Assembly: GCF_027587375.1 (NCBI RefSeq)
Contig: NZ_JAMXIC010000002.1
Location: forward strand, 124,001 to 188,000
Length of the DNA: 64,000 bases
DNA from: Arthrobacter sp. B2a2-09
GTDB taxonomy: Bacteria > Actinomycetota > Actinomycetes > Actinomycetales > Micrococcaceae
Reading direction: 5' to 3'
Shown: positions 18,431 to 26,787 of the stretch, in pieces
Layout of the letters: the number at the start of each line of letters is the position of its first letter
How positions within the stretch are numbered: the stretch's first letter is position 1
Translations under genes and position numbers: made by a program
Notes under the pieces: generated by a model
What the model was told of the DNA's origin: nothing
What the model saw: the letters and a program-made list of their open reading frames with translations, nothing else
The model's database searches: none

Positions 18431-20059
18431 TTAGCCTCGGTCCTTGTTCCCGTTGCCGCCTTGTTGGTGTGAATCGGACCGTGGCCGCTGGAGCGTGAAG
18501 GATTCGAAGGATGCGAGCTGTCCTTGGGGACCGGTTACGTTGTAGTACGTGACTTCCATCTTCGTTGGTCCTCCGGGTTCGGTGCCGGGGTCGACGCTGA
18601 AGGCCGCGAAACCATAGGAGTTCGCGGCATCCCGTTGAGCCGACCAGGGTGCGTCTTCCTGGACGTAGACCGGTGGCCGCTTGTTTGTTGTGGGGTCGGG
18701 TGCGCCAACGCTCGTGATGACGCGGCATGAGGGAGGGTTGTAGAACAACTGGTTCGACGGTACGGATGTTCCGCCCCCGCCCAGGACCATGTGCACCGTC
18801 CCTTTGGTGGTATCGATGACGTCGGTGCGGGTGTCTGCCGGAATCGGGGTCAGCGTTGCGTTGGCTTGTTGGCCGCGGATCGGGTGGGAGCGTTCGTAGT
18901 GGTGCTCGTGCCCGCAGACAACCAGGTCCACGCCGTACTTGTCGAATAGCGGCACCCATTCCTGCCGGATGCCCAGATCGGCTCCGTTGAAGGATCCTGC
19001 CGTGCTGATGACAACCTGGTGCATGCAGACGACCACCCAGTCGATGTTCTTATCCGACCTTGCCGCGCTGAGTTCATTTTCGAGCCAGGCTTTTTGGGCG
19101 CCCTTCGAGTAGCCCCTGACGTAGCTGTTGCCGCCGTCTTGGTAGCAGACGTCGTCGTTGGCGAGGCTGATGACCCGGACTGAACCCGCGGTGAAGGAGT
19201 ACCAGAGGCCGCGGGTGAGGTCGGTCTGCCCCGGCTGGGGCGGAACGGAGAAGTACGTCTGGTAGGCGGCATATCCGATCGGACCGTTGCCTAGTTCGTT
19301 CTCGTGGTTTCCCGCCGCGGGCATCCATGGCCGGTGACGGGCGCTGCGTGAGTTGTTGTCCCAGAAGTCGGTCCAGGTCCGCACCCGGTTCTCCGAGATA
19401 TTGGCATAGCAAAGATCGCCATTGAACAGGTGGAAAAGAGGCTGGACGCGTTCGACGCCGGCCGGCATGTCACCGGCGGCAGGGGAGCCGAGGTTGTCGT
19501 TGACCCACTGCTGGTTACCCGAAGTTGAGCCAGACTTCTTTCCGAGCGTGGGGGTGCCTTGGTCGCCGAAGCTGGTGAAGGTGAATTTTCCGCGCCCGCG
19601 CGGCCCCGTACGGAAAGAGCCAAACTCTGGCTGGGCGCCGTCGTGGATGGCTGCGTAGACGTAGTCGTGGGAGGGAGCGAGCTCGGCGAGTTTCGCATGG
19701 TACGCGTACACCCTCTGGCCAGATTTCGCGTCGACATAGCTGGTTTCTACCGCGTCCTGGCTCCGTCCATAGCTTCCGTCGATTTCGCCGAGCATCGCCC
19801 GGGCCTGTTTGACGGGCTGCAAGGTGTGCCACGAGACCACAACTTCGCTGGATGCATCGTCCCCGAACTGCAGATGCAGGCCGTTCACAATCGGGGTGGT
19901 CAGCGGGTCGCCGACGGCGGAGGGCAGTGTCGTCTTGTTGCCGGCAGCTGATGCCGGGGTTCCGCCTGCCAAAACGGCGGCGGCACTTGCGGCTCCGGCA
20001 GCCGTGAAGAAGCCGCGGCGCGAGAATCCGGTACTAAAGAGTTCCTTGTCATCGGTCAT
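18431..20059 (-). CDS. TAT-exported purple acid phosphatase-like metallophosphoesterase
   Basis: This 542-residue secreted enzyme has a twin-arginine signal (SRRGFF, arginines 14-15, followed by an alanine-rich segment). A fibronectin-like N-terminal domain precedes the metallophosphoesterase core: GDQG, GDLCYAN, GNHE, CMHQ and GHEHHYER supply the metal-binding Asp, Asn and His residues. It should hydrolyse phosphate esters outside the cell. I choose ATG 20059 because the residues before it do not resemble a signal peptide; a start at 20125 is possible. It lies between two tRNA-like fragments. Confidence 0.88.
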   Translation of the reverse strand: MTDDKELFSTGFSRRGFFTAAGAASAAAVLAGGTPASAAGNKTTLPSAVGDPLTTPIVNGLHLQFGDDASSEVVVSWHTLQPVKQARAMLGEIDGSYGRSQDAVETSYVDAKSGQRVYAYHAKLAELAPSHDYVYAAIHDGAQPEFGSFRTGPRGRGKFTFTSFGDQGTPTLGKKSGSTSGNQQWVNDNLGSPAAGDMPAGVERVQPLFHLFNGDLCYANISENRVRTWTDFWDNNSRSARHRPWMPAAGNHENELGNGPIGYAAYQTYFSVPPQPGQTDLTRGLWYSFTAGSVRVISLANDDVCYQDGGNSYVRGYSKGAQKAWLENELSAARSDKNIDWVVVCMHQVVISTAGSFNGADLGIRQEWVPLFDKYGVDLVVCGHEHHYERSHPIRGQQANATLTPIPADTRTDVIDTTKGTVHMVLGGGGTSVPSNQLFYNPPSCRVITSVGAPDPTTNKRPPVYVQEDAPWSAQRDAANSYGFAAFSVDPGTEPGGPTKMEVTYYNVTGPQGQLASFESFTLQRPRSDSHQQGGNGNKDRG

Positions 20060-20293
20060 GGAGACAGCTTGGTGCGGCGCCGAGGCGAAACAGTGAAAAG
20101 CGTCCAAGCGGCGAGTCACCGACAAATTAATTCTTGGTAACGCCGTTCACTTAGTGAGTGTGCCCGTTGCTGTCGCTGTCGCGGCCGGGAAGCCCGGAGG
20201 ATGGCGGATACACCAGTCGTCGATCACCCACTATCGGTCAAGACGAGGAGGACGCAACTTAAGCCCTTGGCAAGCATCAAGATACCCCGTCGT

Positions 20294-20322
20294 ATGAGAA
20301 GAGGTCGGGAGTTCGGATCTCC
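20294..20322 (+). repeat. tRNA T-arm-like fragment, inner repeat right
   Basis: This 29-bp stretch matches 16630-16658 in 26 positions (ATGAGAAGAGGTC, then GGGAGTTCGGATCTCC). Here the T-stem can pair (GGAG with CTCC), but no acceptor end follows. With the left copy it brackets the IS110 element and the phosphatase gene. Confidence 0.6.
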
Positions 20323-20337
20323 ACGCTTGAAGAGCGT

Positions 20338-20356
20338 TGGTACTGGTTTGGTACCA
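20338..20356. promoter_or_regulatory. Palindromic operator candidate of the toxin-antitoxin pair
   Basis: TGGTAC and GTACCA form an inverted repeat with a 7-bp spacer, immediately before the antitoxin ribosome-binding site. RHH and Phd-type antitoxins commonly repress their own operon through such sites. Confidence 0.55.
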
Positions 20357-20368
20357 TGAGGTATGGCT

Positions 20369-20569
20369 ATGAATCTGCGAGTTCCTGATGACCTCGACCG
20401 CCGTCTCGATGCGCTTGCTGCCGAGGTGCACACGTCCAAGTCGGCGCTGCTGCTCCAGGGGGCCGAGCTGGTTTTGCAGCGGCACGGCCGCCGTCGCGAG
20501 ATCAATGAGGGTCTGGATTTCGTGATGAGCCATGACGCTGAGCTGCTTAAACGCCTTGAGGATGCATGA
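20369..20569 (+). CDS. Ribbon-helix-helix antitoxin
   Basis: This 66-residue protein has an N-terminal ribbon-helix-helix pattern (MNLRVPDDLDRRLDALAAEV, then KSALLLQGAELVLQ) and a charged C-terminus that would bind the toxin. I prefer ATG 20369, six bases after GAGGT, over ATG 20363, which abuts it. Its stop overlaps the doc start (ATGA), the classic layout of antitoxin-toxin operons. Confidence 0.85.
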   Translation: MNLRVPDDLDRRLDALAAEVHTSKSALLLQGAELVLQRHGRRREINEGLDFVMSHDAELLKRLEDA

Positions 20570-20934
20570 GTTCGTACCTCGAAATCGAGGACGCACTGCA
20601 GGTGATCGACCGGTACGGGTTCCACATCCGCGACGTTGGCCTGCTCGCCTCGGCCTTGGCGCGCCCCGCAACGACGGTCATGGGCACGGAAGCCTATCCT
20701 CAACTGGCCATGAAGGCGGCAGCCCTGCTCGAGTCCGTGGCCAGGTTTCATCCCCTCATCGACGGCAACAAACGCACCGCTTGGACACTCATGGTCCTGC
20801 TGCTGTGGATCAACGGCTACCGGCATGACTTCAGCACCAACGAGGGGTTTGACCTGGTGGTGGGCGTGGCCGCCGGCGACACCGATTTGCGGCGCAGCGC
20901 CATCCTGATCGAGAAACACCTGATTCGACGATAG
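20566..20934 (+). CDS. doc: Doc-type Fic-domain toxin
   Basis: This 122-residue death-on-curing protein has the Fic motif HPLIDGNKRTAW (H62, D66, N68, R70). Doc toxins phosphorylate elongation factor Tu and stop translation until the antitoxin is restored. The length and the coupled upstream RHH antitoxin fit the family. It lies just inside repeat copy C, so it may stabilise the module between copies B and C. Confidence 0.9.
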   Translation: MSSYLEIEDALQVIDRYGFHIRDVGLLASALARPATTVMGTEAYPQLAMKAAALLESVARFHPLIDGNKRTAWTLMVLLLWINGYRHDFSTNEGFDLVVGVAAGDTDLRRSAILIEKHLIRR

Positions 20935-21005
20935 GTCCGGTAGAGAGGGTCCCGGGCTGATTGTCGGGAATCCCGTTGAGCAGTTGGCGGGGGAGTTCGA
21001 AGGCC

Positions 21006-21186
21006 AAAAAACGGGGTGTGCACAGTGTGCACACTCTTGCCGTAGGACTGGGCCGTACCGGGGCCGGACTGGTCAGTATTCGGCATGTTTTCGGGAGTTC
21101 GCAGTGTTTGCAAGGGTTGGAAGCCGGTTCGATTCCCACCTCGGGCACAATGTTGTCGCAGGTCAGGGGCCTATTTGGCCCCTGAC
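21006..21186 (+). repeat. tRNA-derived 144-bp repeat, copy C, with hairpin
   Basis: This intact copy spans 21006-21149: A-run, perfect-arm palindrome at 21016-21034, GGGAGTTCGCAGTG and a tRNA-Leu-like 3' end (GGTTCGATTCCCACC, TCGGGCACA). A perfect hairpin at 21162-21186 follows (GTCAGGGGCC, TATTT, GGCCCCTGAC), the counterpart of the hairpin after copy A. Confidence 0.85.
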
Positions 21187-21884
21187 TGTTGACAAAAGCC
21201 CCAAAGTGTCGACGCGAAGTCAACTTGGCGAGGTTCAGACTCCTGTATTTACGGGCCTATGGCGTGCGGGGTGCGCTGGTTGCTGACCATTGTGCGTGCT
21301 CGATTTTTGGAGTCTGCAATCCGGTTTTCTGCCGTATGCCTATTCATCGTGGAAATCGGGGCTTGCAACATGAGGTCGGGGAAGATTTCGTGAGCTTCTT
21401 TTCCTGTAGTAACCCCTGCAAGAGCCTGCCCGGGCCACTTTCTTACTGTTTGGTCGTGTCTCACGCCGACCATTTGCGCCTGTTCATCGGGCCACTGCTC
21501 CCCACTAATCGAACTGTCAGTACGCGACATCGTCACATGGTGCGGCCGGCCCCCAGGTCTAGGTTCGGTTCGGGGGGCGGCGCCAATTTTCGGCATGCGG
21601 TGCGGACCCACTTGATTCCGGTATCGGGAGGGGACCTCCAGGGGTCTCACGGGTCCTCGGTCATCTTTACCAACGGGCGTTGAGTCAATTGCGGACCGCC
21701 TCAATGTGCCCGCATCGGGCGGTCGTTCAAGTCCACTGAAACAGGCAGTGGCGATATCCCTGTAGGACACAGGGGCAGGTGGCGGGGTCCCATGGAAACC
21801 GGGTTGGCGTTTGACCCGGTTAACGCGCCTTGTAGCTGCCTGTTGGGACCAGCCGAAGCTCCGACGGTCACATTCAATCGGGAC
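21187..21884. other. 698 bp without a supportable gene
   Basis: A long minus-strand frame spans most of it, but it overlaps the promoter of the next operon, lacks family motifs and reads like random translation. I see no RNA gene or terminal repeats. Confidence 0.5.
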
Positions 21885-21939
21885 TTGACTTGTGGTCTGC
21901 GCCACTCTAACTTGAAGTTGTACACCTGACCATACAACT
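21885..21939 (+). promoter_or_regulatory. Promoter and GntR-type operator
   Basis: TTGACT (21885-21890) and TAACTT (21908-21913) are separated by 17 bp, a near-consensus sigma-70 promoter. At the expected transcription start lies AGTTGTA, N10, TACAACT (21916-21939), an inverted repeat placed to block transcription. The GntR/UTRA protein encoded in this operon is the likely ligand-responsive repressor. Confidence 0.7.
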
Positions 21940-21960
21940 GAGAAATTGAGGGCCATGCCG

Positions 21961-22902
21961 ATGCTTTCTCAAGCGGCTCCGGAGACGAACCGTGTCGGGG
22001 CGGATGCTCTGCAACAGCGCAGTTACAAGATCGTCCGGCTCAAGCACCCTGGGCGGTGGCTGTCCGGGGTGGCAGTGGTGATTCTGCTGGCACTTCTGGT
22101 CAAGGCATTCGCCGACGGCAAGATTCAGTGGGATGTGGTGGGAAAGTTCCTGACTGCTGAAGTGATTCTGCGCGGCTTTGCCAACACCCTCCTCATTTCC
22201 TTCTTTGCCATGATCATTGGCGCCGGGCTGGGCACATTGTTCGCTGTCATGCGCTTGTCGCAAAACCCGGTGACCCGGTTTGTCGCCTGGCTGTACGTGT
22301 GGATCTTCCGGGGGACTCCGGTGCTTCTGCAGCTGCTGATCTGGTTCAACATCGCGCTGGTGTTTCCCACCATCACCATTCCGGGGCTGTACGAGGCCAG
22401 GACGGTGGACGTGGTGACGCCATTTGTGGCTGCACTGCTGGGGTTGGGCATCAACGAAGGCGCCTACATGACGGAGGTGGTCCGCGGCGGCATCAACTCC
22501 GTCGACCATGGCCAGACTGAGGCCGCCAAGACCATCGGCATGTCGCGATTCCAGACACTGTGGCGGATCATTCTGCCCCAAACAATGCGGCTGATCATTC
22601 CGCCGATGGGGAACTCGGCCATCGGAATGCTCAAATTCTCCTCCCTGGCCACCGCCATTTCATTTACGGAAATGCTCAATGCCGCTCAGCAGGTCTATTT
22701 CGTCAACGGTGCCGTCATCGAGCTGCTCTTGGTCTGTGCCGTCTGGTACCTGCTCGGCACCACAGTGTTGAACATTGTCCAGTTCTACATCGAGCGGTAT
22801 TACGGCCGTGGCGTGGCGCGTGGTGCAAGCCGTCCACCCTTCCGATTCAGCTTTGGCTTGTCCCGCACCGCACCGCGGCAGGCCAACGAGGAGCAGTCAT
22901 GA
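21961..22902 (+). CDS. Amino acid-type ABC transporter permease
   Basis: This permease of about 313 residues belongs to the polar amino acid family. Five or more membrane segments follow a 40-residue N-terminal tail, and the EAA loop reads EAAKTIGMSRFQTLWRIILPQTMR. I place the start at ATG 21961, eight bases after GAGGG; ATG 21955 is too close to it. Unlike the importer at 5 kb there is only one permease, so the channel is probably a homodimer. Its stop overlaps the ATPase start (ATGA). Confidence 0.9.
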   Translation: MLSQAAPETNRVGADALQQRSYKIVRLKHPGRWLSGVAVVILLALLVKAFADGKIQWDVVGKFLTAEVILRGFANTLLISFFAMIIGAGLGTLFAVMRLSQNPVTRFVAWLYVWIFRGTPVLLQLLIWFNIALVFPTITIPGLYEARTVDVVTPFVAALLGLGINEGAYMTEVVRGGINSVDHGQTEAAKTIGMSRFQTLWRIILPQTMRLIIPPMGNSAIGMLKFSSLATAISFTEMLNAAQQVYFVNGAVIELLLVCAVWYLLGTTVLNIVQFYIERYYGRGVARGASRPPFRFSFGLSRTAPRQANEEQS

Positions 22903-23666
22903 CCACAGTCGTCAAAGCCATCAACATCCATAAAAATTTCAATGGGCAAGCAGTATTGACTGGCGTTGACTTGGACGTCAGCGATGGAGAGGTCCTGTGC
23001 ATTTTGGGACCCTCGGGCGGCGGCAAGAGCACGCTGCTGCGCTGCCTGAACCATCTGGAGACCCTCGACGACGGTGTGGTCTGGATTGATGGTTCGATCA
23101 TTGGCTATGAACTGCGCGACGGCGGTGTGCTGCGGGAACTCCCACCCCGCAAGGTCCGCCGCCAGCAGCGGGAAATTGGCATGGTCTTTCAACATTTCAA
23201 CCTCTTTCCCCACATGACGGCACTGCAGAACGTGATCGAGGGCCCGGTGAAGGTGCGCAGGGAACCACGGGCAGCGGCCACGGCCCGGGGCAAGGAACTG
23301 CTGGCCGCCGTCGGACTGGGCGACCGAGGCGGGGCCTATCCCTCGCAGCTCTCTGGCGGACAGAAGCAGCGGGTGGCTATTGCCCGGGCCTTGGCCATGA
23401 ATCCCAAGGTGATGCTCTTTGACGAGCCCACCTCTGCGCTGGACCCGGAACTGGTGGGCGAAGTCCTGGACGTGATGCGCAAACTCGCCGCCTCCGGTAC
23501 CACGATGATCGTGGTCACCCACGAAATCGCCTTCGCCCGCGACGTGGCGGACCGCGTGGCCATCATGGTCGACGGGACCATCCGCGAGATTGGCCCGCCA
23601 TCCGAAGTATTGGCCAATCCCCAAGACCCGCGCGTGCGCAGCTTCCTCACGCGCGTCCTGAACTAA
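22899..23666 (+). CDS. Amino acid-type ABC transporter ATP-binding protein
   Basis: This 255-residue ATPase has Walker A (GPSGGGKST), Q-loop (MVFQHFNLFPHMTA), signature LSGGQKQR, Walker B ([14 protein letters not shown]) and switch histidine (VVTHEI). Its ATG overlaps the permease stop by four bases, so translation is coupled. It pairs with the single permease upstream and the binding protein downstream. Confidence 0.94.
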   Translation: MTTVVKAINIHKNFNGQAVLTGVDLDVSDGEVLCILGPSGGGKSTLLRCLNHLETLDDGVVWIDGSIIGYELRDGGVLRELPPRKVRRQQREIGMVFQHFNLFPHMTALQNVIEGPVKVRREPRAAATARGKELLAAVGLGDRGGAYPSQLSGGQKQRVAIARALAMNPKVMLFDEPTSALDPELVGEVLDVMRKLAASGTTMIVVTHEIAFARDVADRVAIMVDGTIREIGPPSEVLANPQDPRVRSFLTRVLN

Positions 23667-23713
23667 CCCACCAACGCTTCCAAAATCACAGCACCCTAGA
23701 AAAGGAACCAACA

Positions 23714-24634
23714 ATGACGATGTTTTCCTGGACCACAAAGACAGCAAAGCGGACCGCGGCTCCAGCCATCCTCGTGCTGGCCGCCTCGCTGGCCCTGACC
23801 GGCTGCGGCGGGAGCACCAACGCCGCGGCCACCAGCGGGGCCGGCGCGACCAGCACCGCCAGCGCCGAACTGCGGGCCATGCTGCCGGCCAAGATCCGCG
23901 ATGCCGGTACGCTCAACGTCGCCATCAGCCTGGCCTACCCGCCGATGGAGTACTCCGACGCGGGTTCCACCGAGCTCAAGGGCGCAGACATCGACATGGC
24001 CAAGGAAGTTGCCTCGCGGCTTGGGCTCAAGCCGAACTTCCAGAATGTCGATTTCTCCCAGCTGATTGTCTCGGTGACCACCGGCCGGTCGGACCTCATT
24101 TGGACGGCCTTCTCGGATCTGGCGAAGCGTCAGGGCCAGCTCGATTTCGTTGATTACTTCAGGACCGGCAACCAGTTCTTTGCCCCAGTCCAGAACCAGA
24201 AGGACATCAAGGCTCTCGCTGACCTATGCGGGCGGACAGTGGCGGTGTCCACGGGAACCAGCTGGGTCGCATCCACCGAGGAACTGAGCAAGTCGACCTG
24301 CCCAGCCGAGAACCCCATCAAGATCCTCCAGATCCCCACCCAGGCCGAGGAGATCCTGCAGATGCAGCAAGACCGCGCGCAGGCATCCCTGATTGGCTTC
24401 GAGGGCATCCTTGACCTGCAGAAGCAACAGCCCAACAAGTTCTACACGATCGGCGACCTGCTGGAGCCGGGCAACTACGGCATTGCCGTCGCCAAGGAAT
24501 CCACTCAGCTTCGCGACACGATCAAGACCACCCTGGAGGCCATGAAGGCCGATGGGACCTATGGCAAGATTCTGGACCAGTATGGACTCAAGGCAGCCGG
24601 GCTCCAGACGATTACCGTCAACGACGGCAAGTAG
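23714..24634 (+). CDS. ABC transporter substrate-binding lipoprotein
   Basis: This 306-residue family-3 binding protein has the signal peptide lipobox LTGC followed by a serine/alanine-rich linker. TLNVAISLAYPPMEYSDAG and ADIDMAKEVASRLGLKPNFQ are typical of ligand-binding domains for amino-acid-like compounds. AAAAGGAACC precedes the ATG. It gives the operon its substrate specificity; which ligand cannot be read from the sequence. Confidence 0.92.
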   Translation: MTMFSWTTKTAKRTAAPAILVLAASLALTGCGGSTNAAATSGAGATSTASAELRAMLPAKIRDAGTLNVAISLAYPPMEYSDAGSTELKGADIDMAKEVASRLGLKPNFQNVDFSQLIVSVTTGRSDLIWTAFSDLAKRQGQLDFVDYFRTGNQFFAPVQNQKDIKALADLCGRTVAVSTGTSWVASTEELSKSTCPAENPIKILQIPTQAEEILQMQQDRAQASLIGFEGILDLQKQQPNKFYTIGDLLEPGNYGIAVAKESTQLRDTIKTTLEAMKADGTYGKILDQYGLKAAGLQTITVNDGK

Positions 24635-24664
24635 AAACAAACACCGCAAGGGGGACTAGTAAGC

Positions 24665-25426
24665 ATGACAGTTGAGTTTGCGCTCGATCCACAGGATTCG
24701 GCACCGCTATATGCACAACTCTACCGAGACCTGCGGCAGCGGATTCTCGACGGCGACTATGCCGAAGGCGAGGCAATCCCCTCCGAGACAGTGCTGCGGG
24801 ATTTGCACGGAATCACCCGCAGCACTGTCAGGCATGCGGTATCACTGCTGGTCTCTGAGGGACTGGTCCGCCAGATCCGGGGCAAGGGGACGATTGTTTC
24901 CTACACGCCGATCAACCACAGCATCTGGAACTTCGGCGGCTTCACGGACTTCACCCGAAGCCTCAATGAGAGGCCCGTCACCGAGGTCCTCACTCAGGAG
25001 ATCCAGGACGGCCCCTCGGGGCCCCAGCTGAAACTTGTCCGGGCCCGCGGCGTCGCCACGGACCAGCACCCCACGTTCCTGAACCTTGACACGTCAGTGC
25101 TGGATCTTCGCCGGTTCCCTGGTCTGGAGGTCTTCAGTTTCGACAAGCTGTCCCTTTATCAGGTGCTGCGGGAACATTACGGCGTGGCGCCGGTACGCTC
25201 CGAACTCACGCTGTCCGTGGCGCTGCCGTCCGAACTGACCCGGAAGGTGTTCGGTGACCTCCCGGACGTACCGGGGTTCATCTGCGCCAGCGGCGAGGTC
25301 TATAGCAGTGACGATGAACTGGTTGAGCACACTTCGGTGGTGTATTCGCCGGCGCTGGAAATGCGGGTCGGCACGTCCTGGAACGGGACCATCCCAGGGC
25401 AGGCCAAACCGCAGCGGTCGGTTTAG
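24665..25426 (+). CDS. GntR/HutC-family regulator with UTRA domain
   Basis: This 253-residue regulator has a winged helix-turn-helix at residues 10-75 (LYAQLYRDLRQRILDGDYAEG and TVRHAVSLLVSEGLVRQIRGKG). The UTRA ligand domain runs from about residue 95 to 240. HutC-type members sense sugar phosphates, amino acid derivatives or similar intermediates. It is encoded inside the operon, 30 bp after the binding protein, so autoregulation through the inverted repeat at 21916-21939 is likely. Confidence 0.93.
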   Translation: MTVEFALDPQDSAPLYAQLYRDLRQRILDGDYAEGEAIPSETVLRDLHGITRSTVRHAVSLLVSEGLVRQIRGKGTIVSYTPINHSIWNFGGFTDFTRSLNERPVTEVLTQEIQDGPSGPQLKLVRARGVATDQHPTFLNLDTSVLDLRRFPGLEVFSFDKLSLYQVLREHYGVAPVRSELTLSVALPSELTRKVFGDLPDVPGFICASGEVYSSDDELVEHTSVVYSPALEMRVGTSWNGTIPGQAKPQRSV

Positions 25427-25480
25427 ATCTTCCATTTCCGGCATCTGCCCGGATACCCATTAATGAGTTAGGACTTTCCC

Positions 25481-26263
25481 TTGAACATCGGTGACAGCCG
25501 GTATACCCGGACCTTCAACCAGCCCAAGCCCATTCTTGGCATGCTCCACCTCACGGGGGAGTCTGCCGCAGAACGGCTGGACATTGCACGGGACGAACTG
25601 GACATCCTGCTCCGAAGCGGTGTGGACGGCGTCGTGGTGGAGAACTACTTCGGCGGCAAGACCGATGTACGCAATGTCATGGAGTGGGTGGAGGGCAAAC
25701 ACCCCGAGCTGCTGGTGGGGGTGAATGTTCTGCACGACCACCACCTCGCGTTCGAGTTGGCGCGCGAATTCCGCGTCGACTTCATCCAGATGGACTCGGT
25801 GGCCGGGCACCTGGCACCGGAGTCCGATGTGGACTTCGCCCAGGAGCTCCAGGAGCTCCGCGGTCAGGTGCCATCGGTACTGTTTGGCGGCGTGCGATTC
25901 AAATACCAGCCGGTGAATTCCGGTCGGCCCGAAGCGGAGGATCTGGTGATCGGCATGGACCGGTGCGATGCCTTCGTCATCACGGGCGATGCCACGGGCG
26001 AGGAGACCGATGTGTCCAAGGTGCGGCGTTTCCGCTCCGTGGTGGGCGATGCCTTCCCCCTGATCATTGGTGCAGGCTTGACCGCTGCCAATGTCCACGA
26101 GCAGCTGGAGGTGGCCGACGGTGCGATCGTGGGCAGCTTCCTCAAGGACACACACGTAGACACCGGGCGGATCTTCGGCCCCCACGTGGAGGAGCTGATG
26201 GCCCAGGTCCACGCAGTGCGCACGACGACCGCCTCCGGCGTGTATGGGCGGGCCGTGCAGTGA
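25481..26263 (+). CDS. BtpA/SgcQ-family TIM-barrel protein
   Basis: This 260-residue protein of the BtpA family (predicted TIM barrel) has the N-terminal PILGMLHLTG, DGVVVENYFGGKTDV, HDHHLAFELAREF and C-terminal IIGAGLTAANVHEQL with DGAIVGSFLKDTHVDTGR, a phosphate-binding-like ending. BtpA affects photosystem I in cyanobacteria; in heterotrophs such as the E. coli sgc cluster relatives sit in sugar operons with no proven reaction. TTG 25481 is used, with AGGA seven bases upstream. It may cleave or isomerise a phosphorylated intermediate made by the PfkB kinase. Confidence 0.85.
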   Translation: MNIGDSRYTRTFNQPKPILGMLHLTGESAAERLDIARDELDILLRSGVDGVVVENYFGGKTDVRNVMEWVEGKHPELLVGVNVLHDHHLAFELAREFRVDFIQMDSVAGHLAPESDVDFAQELQELRGQVPSVLFGGVRFKYQPVNSGRPEAEDLVIGMDRCDAFVITGDATGEETDVSKVRRFRSVVGDAFPLIIGAGLTAANVHEQLEVADGAIVGSFLKDTHVDTGRIFGPHVEELMAQVHAVRTTTASGVYGRAVQ

Positions 26264-26787
26264 GGGTGCTAGCAACTGAGGTGCAGGCGGAGGATTTCGT
26301 ACCCTTCGGGCGAGTCCACTCCATGGGCACGGCCATCCAGCCCGAGGACCCGGCGGCGCGCCTGGTGGTCTCTGCCGGCGATGGCTGGTCCGATGTCCAC
26401 ACCTCCAACCCGCTCATCTGCACCAATGGGAGCCTTGGGATGACCCTTGGCGCAGGTTCGCCGTTTGCCACGAACCAGATGGAACGCCACCTGGCCACCG
26501 AGGAGGCGTTGTTCACGGCAGGTTCGCCCGTGGTGCTCGCTGTCGCGCCGCCCAACGAGGGGAGGTACCCCGAGGCACATGCGGTGCGGGCCTTCATCAT
26601 CAATCCCCGTACCGCCGTCGTACTGCACAAGGGCACCTGGCATGATGCCTGCCACGGGCTGGACGGGGAGGCCTACTACTACTGGATGGCAACCTGCGGC
26701 GACGGCGGGTCCACCTGGACCGATATCAGCGGCGGGCCGGTCCACGTCTCGGTCGATGCAAGCCACACAGTGGTTGAGAATGGATAG
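26260..26787 (+). CDS. Ureidoglycolate lyase-like protein
   Basis: This 175-residue cupin-like protein resembles ureidoglycolate lyase (AllA family): FVPFGRV near the N-terminus, ERHLATEEALFTAG in the middle and WHDACHGLD towards the end, where family members bind the substrate. AllA releases urea from ureidoglycolate. No other purine-degradation gene is nearby, so the true substrate may be a different carbon-nitrogen compound. Its GTG overlaps the BtpA stop (GTGA). Confidence 0.75.
   Translation: MRVLATEVQAEDFVPFGRVHSMGTAIQPEDPAARLVVSAGDGWSDVHTSNPLICTNGSLGMTLGAGSPFATNQMERHLATEEALFTAGSPVVLAVAPPNEGRYPEAHAVRAFIINPRTAVVLHKGTWHDACHGLDGEAYYYWMATCGDGGSTWTDISGGPVHVSVDASHTVVENG

Noticed and set aside
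21249-21956. 235-residue minus-strand frame
   Set aside because: It runs through the promoter and start of the downstream operon and has no recognisable domain.
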